A stretch of DNA of 64,000 nt from Erwinia sp039023475 (GCF_039023475.1 NZ_JBCHVB010000001.1:496001-560000), one strand, 5' to 3'. Shown: positions 25,847-34,995, numbered from the stretch's first letter. Made by a program: numbers and translations. The notes: a model not told the origin generated them from the letters alone.

Positions 25847-27343
25847 ATGAAAAAAACAAAGATAGCAGTCGGCGTGGTGATTGCCCTCGGCGTAATCTGG
25901 ACCGGAGCCGCATGGTTTACCGGTAAACAGCTGGAACAAAACATGGACAAGCTGGTGCAGGATGCCAACGCCCGGATGAATGCGGTCTCTCCGGAAAGCC
26001 GCCTGAAGCTCGGCTGGCAGGACTTTCAGCGTGGCATTTTCAGCAGCACCACGCGTCTGGTCCTGCAGTCCAGCTCGCAGACCGAAGATAACGGCCTGCT
26101 GAAGCCGGGCCAGAGCATTATTTTCAGTGAAAAGATCGATCACGGTCCCTTCCCTTTAGCCCAGCTGAAAAAATTCAATCTGATCCCAAGCATGGCATCC
26201 GTGCACACGCAGCTGGAAAATACCGATGCGGTGAAAAAGCTGTTTGAGATGACCGAAGGCAAATCCATCATTCAGGCTGAAACCCGCGTAGGTTACAGCG
26301 GCGCGACGGCGTCTGACATTAATCTTCTTCCGCTGGATTACCAGAACGGTGAAACCGGCGAGCGCTTCGCCTCCAACGGCGGTACGTTTGCGGTCAGCGC
26401 TGATGCTAAGGGCGATAAGGTCGGGTTTAACGGCAACCTGGAAAGCGTGTTACTGACCACCAAAAACCAGCTGGATATGCCGGTACTGTTTACGTTTAAC
26501 GGCCTGAAAATGGAGGCCAATACCCATCTGACCCCTGAGGGGATCCGCATTGGCGACCAGAGCATTAATCTGCAAAAACTCTCTGCCGCCGTTAACGGCC
26601 AGCAGGCCTTTACCGCCGAAGGCCTGAACGGTAAGTCCTCCTTTAATTCTGAAAACAGCCAGATTTCGGGCAATATCGACTACGCGCTGGATTCCTTAAA
26701 GGTTCAGAATCAGGCGTTTGGCGAGGGCAAACTGTCGGTTAAGCTCTCCCAGTTTGACGCTAACGCCATGAAAGCATTCTCGGAAAGCTATAACCGTCAG
26801 GTACAGGCGCTGATGAACGATCCGGCCGCCGTTGAAAACCCACTGATTTATCAGCAGCGCATAAGCCAGGCGCTGAGCGACAACCTGCCGCTGCTGCTGA
26901 AAGGCGATCCGGTCGTGAATATCGCGCCGCTGAGCTGGAAAAATGATAAAGGTGAGAGCAGCTTTAACCTCTCCGTTCATTTTAAAGATCCCGCCACGGG
27001 CAATACGCAGCCGCAAAACATGGGTCAGGCGGCGGATAACGTCCTGAAAACGCTGGATGCGAAACTGAACATTTCTATGGATATGGCGACGGAGCTGATG
27101 ACCCACGTGGCCATGACCGAAGGCCACAAGAAGGAAGAAGCGGCCAGGCTTGCGGAGCAGCAGGTAAAAGGACTGGCGGCGATGGGCCAGATGTTTAAGC
27201 TGACGACGCAGCAGGATGACAACATTGTCACCAGCCTGCAGTACGCTACCGGTCAGGTCACCATGAACGGTGAGAAGATGCCGCTCGACAGCTTCCTGGC
27301 GCGTTATATGCTGGGTAGTACGCTGCCAGGGCTGCCACAGTAA
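25847..27343 (+). CDS. ydgA: DUF945 inner-membrane-anchored protein YdgA
   Basis: A 498-residue protein with one N-terminal membrane anchor (KIAVGVVIALGVIWTGAAWF) and a large periplasmic DUF945 domain, close to E. coli YdgA (502 residues). YdgA is an abundant inner-membrane protein related to YihF; its function is unproven. It lies between manA and malI as in E. coli. The weak SD (GACGACG) precedes the ATG at 25847. A strong terminator follows. Confidence 0.92.
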   Translation: MKKTKIAVGVVIALGVIWTGAAWFTGKQLEQNMDKLVQDANARMNAVSPESRLKLGWQDFQRGIFSSTTRLVLQSSSQTEDNGLLKPGQSIIFSEKIDHGPFPLAQLKKFNLIPSMASVHTQLENTDAVKKLFEMTEGKSIIQAETRVGYSGATASDINLLPLDYQNGETGERFASNGGTFAVSADAKGDKVGFNGNLESVLLTTKNQLDMPVLFTFNGLKMEANTHLTPEGIRIGDQSINLQKLSAAVNGQQAFTAEGLNGKSSFNSENSQISGNIDYALDSLKVQNQAFGEGKLSVKLSQFDANAMKAFSESYNRQVQALMNDPAAVENPLIYQQRISQALSDNLPLLLKGDPVVNIAPLSWKNDKGESSFNLSVHFKDPATGNTQPQNMGQAADNVLKTLDAKLNISMDMATELMTHVAMTEGHKKEEAARLAEQQVKGLAAMGQMFKLTTQQDDNIVTSLQYATGQVTMNGEKMPLDSFLARYMLGSTLPGLPQ

Positions 27344-27360
27344 TCTCCTCGCTACAGGCA

Positions 27361-27386
27361 GGGCGCGATTATCGCGCCCTTTTTTT
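27361..27386 (+). terminator. Intrinsic terminator after ydgA
   Basis: GGGCGCGAT and ATCGCGCCC form a 9-bp stem with a T loop and seven Ts. It just overlaps the malI stop. Confidence 0.9.
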
Positions 27387-28416
27387 ATGCCGAGCCGCGC
27401 ACAATCAGCAGCGGCGGCAGAATAGTATTCTCCACCGGCCGCTCGCTGTCCGCTATCCGCTGCAACAGTTTCTGGGCCGCAAGCCGGCCAATCTCACGCG
27501 CAGAACTGCTGACAAAGGTCAGCGGGGGATCGGTCAGTTCCGCCTCCGGCACATCGCCAAATCCCACCAGCGCCATCTCCTGACCGTAATAGCTGTCCAT
27601 CCCGCCTTTGCCAATGCTTCTGCCGGTACGCTGCAGGCCGAAATAACAGCCTAAAGCCACCGAGGCGTTATGGCAGAGTATCGCGGTAATGGTGGGATGC
27701 TGATGGATTAACGTTTCGGTCAGGCTGGCCACATCGCGCTGAGAACGGCCACTTTCGATAATCCACTCGCTGCGAAACGGCAGGCCATATTGCATCAGCG
27801 TGGCGCAATAGCCGCCAATCTGCTCTGCACGGGTCAGCGACGCGCCGGAGCCGCCGAGCCAGGCGATACAGTGGTGGCCGCGTTTAATCAGATACTCGGT
27901 CGCCATCTGGGCAGCGTGAAGATTATCAGGCCGGATCGTGTCCGTTCCTTCCAGGCTACTGGCGCGAGACGCGCAGACCAGCGCAATCCCCTGTTCACGG
28001 GCGCGGCCCACCAGGCGATCGGCTTTTTCCGCGCCGCCGCCCAATACGATGCCTTCGACGCCCTGCGCGGCCAGAGTATCAAAACAGCGGTCAATATTTT
28101 GCCCCTGCGCCCCGCTTTGGGTAAGCACCAATACTTTCCCCTGCTTCTCAAGACTTTCACTCAGGCCGGCGGTCATTTCAGCATAAAAAGGATGACAGAT
28201 ATCCCTGACGATCAGGCCAACCACGCCGCTCTCTCCCCCACGTAGCATGGAGGCTGAGCGGTTACGGACAAAACCCAGCGTCTCTATGGCCCGGTTCACC
28301 TTGTCCGCCGTCCCGGCTGAAATCCTGCCCTTGCCGGAAAGCACCAGCGACACCGTAGTGACCGATACGCCCGCCTCGCCGGCAACATCATGAATGGTGA
28401 TTTTCTTCTGTGACAT
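27385..28416 (-). CDS. malI: LacI-family repressor MalI
   Basis: A 343-residue LacI-type repressor. The HTH (ITIHDVAGEAGVSVTTVSLVLSGKGRIS) is at residues 6-33 and the sugar-binding-like core follows, close to E. coli MalI (342). MalI represses the divergent malX-malY operon and its own gene; the inducer is unknown. Two operator-like sites lie in the 194-bp divergent spacer. Confidence 0.94.
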   Translation of the reverse strand: MSQKKITIHDVAGEAGVSVTTVSLVLSGKGRISAGTADKVNRAIETLGFVRNRSASMLRGGESGVVGLIVRDICHPFYAEMTAGLSESLEKQGKVLVLTQSGAQGQNIDRCFDTLAAQGVEGIVLGGGAEKADRLVGRAREQGIALVCASRASSLEGTDTIRPDNLHAAQMATEYLIKRGHHCIAWLGGSGASLTRAEQIGGYCATLMQYGLPFRSEWIIESGRSQRDVASLTETLIHQHPTITAILCHNASVALGCYFGLQRTGRSIGKGGMDSYYGQEMALVGFGDVPEAELTDPPLTFVSSSAREIGRLAAQKLLQRIADSERPVENTILPPLLIVRGSA

Positions 28417-28468
28417 CGTTACCCAGTCGCTGCTAATTAAGAGCGTGCCTCGGGATGGGGCAGCCTGT

Positions 28469-28484
28469 AGCTAAAACGTTACAC
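28469..28484 (+). promoter_or_regulatory. Second MalI operator-like site (malI side)
   Basis: AGCTAAAACGTTACAC matches the perfect palindrome at 28550 in its TAAAACGTT core. It is placed like the autoregulatory MalI site of E. coli. Confidence 0.55.
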
Positions 28485-28524
28485 CTTTATTATGGGCTTT
28501 CAACGCGCTGACATCCACTAAGAG

Positions 28525-28540
28525 TGTGATCGATCGCGCA
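28525..28540 (+). promoter_or_regulatory. Candidate CRP half-site upstream of malX
   Basis: TGTGATCGATCGCGCA has a perfect left CRP half and a weak right half. malX expression in E. coli is CRP-dependent. Confidence 0.4.
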
Positions 28541-28549
28541 TTCCGCTTT

Positions 28550-28565
28550 GATAAAACGTTTTATC
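28550..28565 (+). promoter_or_regulatory. MalI operator in the malX promoter
   Basis: GATAAAACGTTTTATC is a perfect 16-bp palindrome identical to the known MalI operator of E. coli, 45 bp before the malX start. Confidence 0.9.
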
Positions 28566-28610
28566 ATTTTTTACCTCAGCAGCGGCTGAGCGATAGCGTC
28601 AGGAGAATCT

Positions 28611-30200
28611 ATGTCGTCAGGCAAACCAAAAATTACGCTCTGGGAATTTTTCCAGGGGCTCGGCAAGACCTTTATGCTGCCCGTTGCGCTGCTCTCTTTC
28701 TGCGGCATCATGCTGGGCATCGGCAGCTCGTTAAGCAGTCATGACGTGATTACCCTGCTGCCTTTTCTGGGAAATCCCGTGCTGCAACTGATCTTTACCT
28801 GGATGAGCAAAGTAGGCTCCTTCGCCTTCAGCTATCTGCCCGTAATGTTTGCTGTTGCCATTCCGCTGGGTATGGCGCGGGACAATAAAGGCGTGGCGGC
28901 TTTCTCAGGTTTTGTAGGCTACGCGGTGATGAATCTCGCAGTCAATTTCTGGCTTACCACGAAAGGCATTCTGCCCACCACCGATGCCGCCGTGCTGAAA
29001 GCGAACAATATTCAGAACGTTATCGGCATTCAGTCCGTGGATACCGGCATTCTGGGCGCGGTCATTGCCGGTATTATCGTCTTTTATCTGCATGAGCGCT
29101 TTCATACTATCCGGCTGCCAGATGCGCTGGCTTTTTTTGGCGGCACCCGCTTTGTCCCGATTATTACCACGCTGGTCATGGGCATCGTGGGCCTGGTTAT
29201 TCCGCTCATCTGGCCTGCTTTTGCCGCCGCCATCACCGGTCTGGGCTGGGTAATCAACGGCGCCGGTGATTTTGGCCCGATGATTTTCGGTACAGGAGAA
29301 CGTCTGCTGCTGCCCTTCGGGCTTCAGCATATTCTGGTGGCGATTATCCGTTTTACCGATGCGGGCGGCAGCCAGGAGGTTTGCGGCCATATGGTAAGCG
29401 GCGCGCTGACGATTTTCCAGGCGCAGCTTTCCTGCCCGACCTCCGGCGGTTTTAGTGAGAGCGCCACCCGCTTTCTGTCTCAGGGTAAAATGCCCGCCTT
29501 TCTTGGCGGCCTGCCGGGCGCCGCGCTGGCGATGTATCACTGCGCCCGCCCGGAGAACCGCCACAAGATAAAAGGTCTGCTGATTTCAGGCGTCGTGGCC
29601 TGCGTGGTGGGCGGCACCACCGAACCGATCGAGTTTCTCTTCCTGTTTGTGGCGCCGGTTCTTTATCTTATCCATGCGCTGTTAACCGGGCTCGGTTTTA
29701 CCGTGATGGCCGTTCTTGGCGTAACTATCGGTAATACAGACGGCAACATCATCGATTTCGTGGTCTTCGGTATCCTTCACGGCCTGGCCACCAAGTGGTA
29801 TATGGTGCCGGTTGTGGCGGCAATCTGGTTCATCGGTTATTACCTGATTTTCCGCTTCGCCATTACCCACTTTAATATTCGCACGCCGGGACGCGACGTG
29901 GAGACCAGCCAGGTTGAGAAAAATGTCTCCGCCGCCGTGGCGGGTAAGTCAGGGTACAACACGCCGGCTATCCTCGCTGCACTCGGCGGAATGGACAATA
30001 TTACCTCGCTGGATAACTGCCTTACCCGCCTGCGTCTTTCGGTGAAGGATATGTCTCTGGTCGATGACGCGGCGCTGAAAGCAAACCGCGCTATCGGCGT
30101 GGTACATCTCAGTCCGCATAATTTGCAGGTTGTGATTGGGCCACAGGTTCAGTCGGTGAAAGATGAGATGACCAGCATGATGCAGCCCGCATCATCGTGA
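28611..30200 (+). CDS. malX: PTS maltose/glucose-type EIICB component MalX
   Basis: A 529-residue EIICB protein with a membrane EIIC domain (about 1-410) and a C-terminal EIIB domain. The phosphorylation cysteine lies in LDNCLTRLRL near residue 469. E. coli MalX (530 residues) can move glucose and maltose when expressed, but its natural substrate is unsettled. It needs a glucose-type EIIA encoded elsewhere. The start follows AGGAG. First gene of malXY, under MalI control. Confidence 0.94.
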   Translation: MSSGKPKITLWEFFQGLGKTFMLPVALLSFCGIMLGIGSSLSSHDVITLLPFLGNPVLQLIFTWMSKVGSFAFSYLPVMFAVAIPLGMARDNKGVAAFSGFVGYAVMNLAVNFWLTTKGILPTTDAAVLKANNIQNVIGIQSVDTGILGAVIAGIIVFYLHERFHTIRLPDALAFFGGTRFVPIITTLVMGIVGLVIPLIWPAFAAAITGLGWVINGAGDFGPMIFGTGERLLLPFGLQHILVAIIRFTDAGGSQEVCGHMVSGALTIFQAQLSCPTSGGFSESATRFLSQGKMPAFLGGLPGAALAMYHCARPENRHKIKGLLISGVVACVVGGTTEPIEFLFLFVAPVLYLIHALLTGLGFTVMAVLGVTIGNTDGNIIDFVVFGILHGLATKWYMVPVVAAIWFIGYYLIFRFAITHFNIRTPGRDVETSQVEKNVSAAVAGKSGYNTPAILAALGGMDNITSLDNCLTRLRLSVKDMSLVDDAALKANRAIGVVHLSPHNLQVVIGPQVQSVKDEMTSMMQPASS

Positions 30201-30242
30201 CAGCGCGCGGGGGCTGAGGCTCCCGCCTTAACTGAGGTTGCT

Positions 30243-31451
30243 ATGTTTGATTTCGATCGCGTGACTGACCGCCACGGCAGCTGGTGCACCCAGTGGGATT
30301 TTGTTGCCGATCGCTTCGGTCAGGACGATTTACTGCCTTTTACCATATCAGATATGGATTTCCCCACCGCGCCCTGCATTCTCGCCGCCCTGCAACAGCG
30401 CCTGACTCACGGCGTATTCGGCTACAGCCGCTGGCAGCATCAGGATTTTCTTTCGGCCATAGCGGAATGGTATCAACAGCGTTTTAGCCTCTGCGTTGAT
30501 GAGAAGCAGATCGTTTACGGCCCCTCGGTGATTTATATGATATCCCGGCTGATTCAGCACTGGTCACAGCCCGGCGAAGGTGTTGCCGTGCATACGCCAG
30601 CCTATGATGCTTTTTATAAAACGATCGAAGGGAATCATCGCCGCTGTTTCCCGCTGCCGTTACGCAAACGGGGCGCAGAATGGTACTGCGATATGAGTGA
30701 ACTTGAGGCGCTTCTGGCGAAGGGGGAATGCCGGATACTGCTGCTGTGCAGCCCCCATAACCCGACCGGGAAAGTCTGGCGGCGTGAGGAGCTGGAGCAG
30801 ATGGCCGCGATCTGCCAGCGTTATGATGTACGTGTTATCAGTGATGAGATCCATATGGATATGGTTACCGGCGACAATGCGCATACGCCCTGGCTCGCAG
30901 TGGCGAATGACCGTTTCGCCCTGTTCACCTCTGCCTCAAAAAGTTTTAACGTGCCCGCCCTGACCGGCGCCTATGGTTTTATCAGCGATGAACAGGATCG
31001 GGCCGCCTGGTTTCAGGCGCTGAAGAGCGTTGACGGGCTGTCATCGCCGGCAGTGATGGCGATAGCCGCTCATATCGCCGCCTACCGCGAAGGCGGCGAA
31101 TGGCTTGATGCCCTGCGTCGCTACCTCGCCGCTAATCTGGCTCATGTAGCTTCGCGGCTGAATAAGGCTTTTCCGGCTCTGAACTGGGTTCCGCCGCAGG
31201 CGACCTATCTGGCCTGGATCGATTTAAATCCGCTTGGACTTGATGATGACCTGCTCCAGAAAGCGCTGATCGGTCAGCAAAAAGTGGCGATCATGCCCGG
31301 CATGACTTATGGCCGTGAAGGCAAAGGATATCTGCGACTGAACGTCGGCTGTCCGCGAAGTAAACTGGATGAAGGCCTGACCCGGCTGATAAACGGTATT
31401 CACTACTGCCTGCTATTAAAGGCAGACAATGCCGCAGCCTGCGGGCGATAG
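30243..31451 (+). CDS. malY: Bifunctional beta-cystathionase / maltose regulon modulator MalY
   Basis: A 402-residue PLP fold-type I enzyme. The PLP lysine lies in SASKSFN, and HNPTGKVW and the C-terminal GCPRSKL are conserved. E. coli MalY cleaves cystathionine and also binds and inhibits the activator MalT. The protein is about 12 residues longer than E. coli MalY. The extra C-terminal codons (from about 31418) read through DNA that matches the repeat family downstream, so the native stop seems to have been replaced. The ATG follows GAGG. Confidence 0.93.
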   Translation: MFDFDRVTDRHGSWCTQWDFVADRFGQDDLLPFTISDMDFPTAPCILAALQQRLTHGVFGYSRWQHQDFLSAIAEWYQQRFSLCVDEKQIVYGPSVIYMISRLIQHWSQPGEGVAVHTPAYDAFYKTIEGNHRRCFPLPLRKRGAEWYCDMSELEALLAKGECRILLLCSPHNPTGKVWRREELEQMAAICQRYDVRVISDEIHMDMVTGDNAHTPWLAVANDRFALFTSASKSFNVPALTGAYGFISDEQDRAAWFQALKSVDGLSSPAVMAIAAHIAAYREGGEWLDALRRYLAANLAHVASRLNKAFPALNWVPPQATYLAWIDLNPLGLDDDLLQKALIGQQKVAIMPGMTYGREGKGYLRLNVGCPRSKLDEGLTRLINGIHYCLLLKADNAAACGR

Positions 31452-31576
31452 GTCACGGAGCAGACTTTGCCTGCCGCTATAAGGTTAAGTTGCTTCAGGC
31501 TGGTGGAAAAGCTGGAGACGTTGCAGATTGCAGTAGCTTCAGGTTTAAAAGGTCGCTTCAGGCTGGTGGCAAAGCT

Positions 31577-31677
31577 GAAGGCGTTGCCCGTAACGCGGAC
31601 ACGCCGTAAATACGTCCATGTAAGCTTGGTTCGCGCGTCCCTGCGCTCAACAGTCCGCTTATTCGACCAACGCCTTC
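31577..31677 (+). repeat. X element (array A copy)
   Basis: A 101-bp element with inverted ends: GAAGGCGTTGCCCG at the left and the partly degenerate CGACCAACGCCTTC at the right. It is in the opposite orientation to the four X copies near 58 kb. Confidence 0.85.
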
Positions 31678-31776
31678 CGCATTCAGATCTCCGTGTCGCT
31701 GTTAAGTCTGCCGCAAATCCGCGTATTGTCTCCCGGCTTGTTTTACCTTCAGACAACTCAGCAGCCAGTGGGCGAC

Positions 31777-31872
31777 GATAAGTGGACAGATAAGCCGGGT
31801 CTCTGCCGCAGGGAGGCGGCAGCGAAGCCTCCATGGACGGATTCACGGCGTCCCGGTGTTCTGCCACTTATC
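31777..31872 (+). repeat. Y element 1 (array A)
   Basis: A 96-bp element bounded by GATAAGTGG and CCACTTATC (perfect 9-bp inverted ends). An inner hairpin is formed by CTGCCGC and GCGGCAG. Confidence 0.9.
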
Positions 31873-32050
31873 GGAGCCGATCCGCCGAGCTGCATTCGTC
31901 ACAGATTGTTGTGGCTTTAGGTTTAAAAGGTCGCTTCAGGCTGGCGACAAAGCTGAAGGCATCAGCGTCGCTGTTTAAATCCTCTGTGAGTTCCCTGATT
32001 GCCTGCAAACCTGGCTTTATCTTCAGACAACACCGCAGCCAGTGGGCGAT

Positions 32051-32146
32051 GATAAGTGGACAGATAAGCCAGGTCTCTACCGCAGGGAGGCGGCAGCGAA
32101 GCCTCCAGGGACGGATTTACGGCGTCCCGGTGTTCTGCCACTTATC
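32051..32146 (+). repeat. Y element 2 (array A)
   Basis: A 96-bp element with GATAAGTGG/CCACTTATC ends, exactly 274 bp after Y1. Confidence 0.9.
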
Positions 32147-32324
32147 TGAGCCGAGCCGCCGAACTGCATTCGTCACAGATTGTTGTGGCTTCAGGTTTAA
32201 AAGGTCGCTTCAGGCTGGCGACAAAGCTGAAGGCATCAGCGTCGCTGTTTAAATCCTCTGTGAGTTCCCTGATTGCCTGCAAACCTGGCTTTATCCGCAG
32301 ACAACACCGCAGCCAGTGGGCGAT

Positions 32325-32420
32325 GATAAGTGGACAGATAAGCCGGGTCTCTGCCGCAGGGACGCGGCAGCGAAGCCTCCATGGACGGATTTACGGCGTC
32401 CCGGTGTTCTGCCACTTATC
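32325..32420 (+). repeat. Y element 3 (array A)
   Basis: A 96-bp element with GATAAGTGG/CCACTTATC ends, exactly 274 bp after Y2. Confidence 0.9.
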
Positions 32421-32651
32421 TGAGCCGATCAGCCGATCTGCATTCGTCACAAATTGCTGTGGCTTCAGTGATGAGATGTCGCTGTCAGACCACGCAAAAG
32501 CTGATCCCAGCGGGCGACAACAACTGGAAAAACTAGCCAGACGCATAAATAAACCGCAGTTGAGACGCCGATTGCGCAATTCGCTGGCGGAGTTGCGCAA
32601 ATTGTTTTTATACTGTTATGCACTTTACAATAAATAAATGAGTGCGCCGAC

Positions 32652-33650
32652 ATGATCGATTCCCAGCTTCCCCTCACCGATATTCATCGCCACCTTGATG
32701 GCAATATCCGTGCGCAAACCATCCTTGATTTAGGTCGTGAATTTAATCTGACGCTGCCCGCTACCACGCTGGACACGCTGCGCCCGCACGTCCAGGTCAC
32801 CGAGACGCAGCCGGACCTGGTGAGCTTCCTGCAAAAGCTGGACTGGGGCGTGAAGGTGCTCGGCTCGCTCGACGCCTGCCGCCGCGTGGCCCAGGAGAAT
32901 GTAGAGGATGCCGCTAAGGCGGGCATTCACTATACGGAGCTGCGCTTTTCACCGGGTTATATGGCGATGACGCATAACCTGCCTATCGCGGGCGTGGTGG
33001 AGGCGGTTATTGACGGCATTCGCGCCGGCTGCCAGCAGCATGATATCGAAGTTCGCCTGATCGGCATCATGAGCCGTACCTTCGGTGAAGAAGCCTGCCT
33101 CCAGGAACTGGACGGCCTGCTGGCGCACCGTGACCATATCACCGCGCTCGACCTGGCGGGCGATGAACTCGGCTTCCCGGGCAGCCAGTTCCTGAGCCAC
33201 TTCACCCGCGCCCGCGACGCCGGACTGCGTATTACCGTTCATGCCGGCGAAGCGGCAGGCCCGGAAAGCATCTGGCAGGCTATTCGCGAGCTGGGCGCTG
33301 AACGTATTGGTCACGGCGTAAAAGCGGTGGAAGATCCGGCGCTGATGGAGTTCCTCGCCGCGCATCAGATTGGCGTTGAATCCTGCCTGACCTCCAATAT
33401 CCAGACCAGTACCGTCTCTTCGCTGGCCCACCATCCGCTGGTCACCTTCCTCGACCACGGTATTCTGGCGACCATCAATACCGACGATCCGGCGGTTCAG
33501 GGTATTGAACTGGCGTATGAGTATGAACAGGCCGCGCCTCAGGCTGGCCTGAGCCCGGCGCAAATCCGTACTGCTCAGGAAAATGGCCTGAAAATCGCCT
33601 TTCTGAGCGAAGCGGAAAAAGCGGCCATTCGTGCGAAGGTTACCGCCTAA
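32652..33650 (+). CDS. add: Adenosine deaminase
   Basis: A 332-residue zinc enzyme that deaminates adenosine and deoxyadenosine to inosine and deoxyinosine. Metal and catalytic motifs are intact: DIHRHLDGN (residues 10-18), HAGEAAGPES, IGHG and the NTDDP near 278-282. Cytosolic. The E. coli neighbours malY and ydgJ are retained, but array A now separates add from malY. TTGCGC...TATACT at about 32594-32616 may serve as its promoter. Confidence 0.95.
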   Translation: MIDSQLPLTDIHRHLDGNIRAQTILDLGREFNLTLPATTLDTLRPHVQVTETQPDLVSFLQKLDWGVKVLGSLDACRRVAQENVEDAAKAGIHYTELRFSPGYMAMTHNLPIAGVVEAVIDGIRAGCQQHDIEVRLIGIMSRTFGEEACLQELDGLLAHRDHITALDLAGDELGFPGSQFLSHFTRARDAGLRITVHAGEAAGPESIWQAIRELGAERIGHGVKAVEDPALMEFLAAHQIGVESCLTSNIQTSTVSSLAHHPLVTFLDHGILATINTDDPAVQGIELAYEYEQAAPQAGLSPAQIRTAQENGLKIAFLSEAEKAAIRAKVTA

Positions 33651-33721
33651 TTACCATTCCGGCGCGTCCTTCTTATGACGCGACAGGCGCCTGCCGGACA
33701 CTGTTTGCACTGCATAAAAAA

Positions 33722-33752
33722 GCCCGATCGATTTGACAGAGATCGATCGGGC
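33722..33752. terminator. Bidirectional terminator between add and ydgJ
   Basis: GCCCGATCGAT and ATCGATCGGGC form an 11-bp stem. An A tract on the left suits the minus strand, and TTTCTTTT lies to the right. Confidence 0.8.
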
Positions 33753-33794
33753 CAGTTTCTTTTCTCAGGGCGATAACCTCGCCCTTTTTATCGG

Positions 33795-34835
33795 CTACTT
33801 CAGCGACAGCGTCTGGCGCTTCGCCGCTGATTGCAGGCCGAGTTCAATCAGCTCCATCACCTGAATAGCCTCTTCTGCCGATACCGGGTTCGCGCCGTCA
33901 CCGCTGATTGCGTCACGGATAGCCGCGTAATAAGCAGGATAGTTGCCCGGAATCGTCAGCAGCGTCTCTTCCGCCATCATATCGCCATCAGCCAGCGTCA
34001 GCACGCCATCCCGCATATCATAACCCCAGTCTTCCTGCGGCGGTCTTGCTCCTGACTTCAGGTTATCTTCCTGAGGATCGAGGCCATATTTCACGTAGCT
34101 GCCGCGCGTACCATGTACCTGATAGCGGGCCGATTCCGCTGCAACCAGCATGCTGCCATGCAGAACGACTCTGCGCTGGGGATAGGTCAGCACCGCGTGG
34201 AAGTAATCCGTTGTCTGTGCGCCCGTACGCAGTTCGGCCAGATCGACATTAATGGCGACCGGGGAACCAAATAGCTGTAGCGCCTGATCCACAAGGTGTG
34301 GGCCGAGATCGTACCAGATCCCGCTGCCTGCGCCCTTCTGCTCACGCCAGCGATTACGGACTTCGGGGCGGAAGCGGTCAAAATGGGATTCAAAATAGCG
34401 AACCTCCCCCAGAGTCCCCTCTTTCAGCAGCGCCTTCAGGGTCAGGAAATCGCTGTCCCAGCGGCGGTTATGGAATACCGAAAGCAACAGTCCTTTCTGT
34501 TTTGCCAGCGCGTCCAGCTCATGAGCCTGAGAGAGCGTGACGGTAAAAGGTTTGTCGACCACCACGTGCTTGCCGGCGTTCAGCGCAGCCTTTGCCAGCG
34601 GGAAGTGAGTATCGTTGGGTGTGGGTATCACAATAAGCTGAATGGAGGGATCGTCAAGCAGCGCCTGAGGATCGGAAACCACCTGAAGCGAAGGCCAGTC
34701 AGCCTGTACTTTTGCCGCGTCGCTGCTGGAGACGGCCGCCAGTTCCAGTCCGGCGGTGCCCGCAATCAGCGGGGCATGGAAGGTCTTACTGGCGAAGCCG
34801 TAGCCGATCAGTCCCGTACGAATTTTGTCGCTCAT
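33795..34835 (-). CDS. ydgJ: Gfo/Idh/MocA-family oxidoreductase YdgJ
   Basis: A 346-residue NAD(P)-dependent oxidoreductase. The N-terminal Rossmann motif (GLIGYGFASKTFHAPL) is at residues 8-23, the DKPFTV motif near 97, and the GFO/IDH C-terminal domain follows. It is similar in length to E. coli YdgJ. The family acts on sugars or inositols; the YdgJ substrate is not established. The start follows AGGAGGA. Converges with add, as in E. coli. Confidence 0.92.
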   Translation of the reverse strand: MSDKIRTGLIGYGFASKTFHAPLIAGTAGLELAAVSSSDAAKVQADWPSLQVVSDPQALLDDPSIQLIVIPTPNDTHFPLAKAALNAGKHVVVDKPFTVTLSQAHELDALAKQKGLLLSVFHNRRWDSDFLTLKALLKEGTLGEVRYFESHFDRFRPEVRNRWREQKGAGSGIWYDLGPHLVDQALQLFGSPVAINVDLAELRTGAQTTDYFHAVLTYPQRRVVLHGSMLVAAESARYQVHGTRGSYVKYGLDPQEDNLKSGARPPQEDWGYDMRDGVLTLADGDMMAEETLLTIPGNYPAYYAAIRDAISGDGANPVSAEEAIQVMELIELGLQSAAKRQTLSLK

Positions 34836-34952
34836 CTCTCATCCTCCTGATTCATAACCTGCACATTTAAGACCATCAACAGGGTAAGAACAAGGGAGAA
34901 TTAACTGAATTGTTACAAGGTGCGGTACGGCGGGAACGGATGTAAGTTGTTT

Positions 34953-34995
34953 GCCAGACCCCGGCGTCGGACTGCGGATGCCGCCGGGGTCTGGC
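34953..34995 (-). terminator. Strong hairpin downstream of araC
   Basis: GCCAGACCCCGGCG and CGCCGGGGTCTGGC form a 14-bp perfect stem 9 bp after the araC stop. There is no U-run on the minus strand, so it may stabilise the transcript or act as a non-canonical terminator. Confidence 0.6.

Larger units (their letters stand above)
31418..32475 (+). repeat. Repeat array A (one X and three Y elements)
   Basis: A cluster between malY and add made of one 101-bp X element and three 96-bp Y elements, embedded in related spacers. The Y starts (31777, 32051, 32325) and ends (31872, 32146, 32420) are each exactly 274 bp apart, so the last part is a tandem duplication. The two duplicated units differ at only a few bases, which suggests recent amplification. 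Open frames here reach 150 codons but are repeat-derived and not credible genes. Confidence 0.9.

Noticed and set aside
31418..32475. CRISPR array
   Set aside because: The repeated units are 96-101 bp elements with 274-bp spacing and the spacers are themselves repeated; there are no cas genes nearby.
32570..32605. TGCGCAA...TTGCGCA inverted repeat before add
   Set aside because: Short and not matching the PurR or other operator consensus well enough to name.
31833..32637. Open frames of about 140-150 codons inside array A
   Set aside because: They are read from repeat DNA, similar peptides recur in each unit and on both strands, and no ribosome site or protein family supports them.
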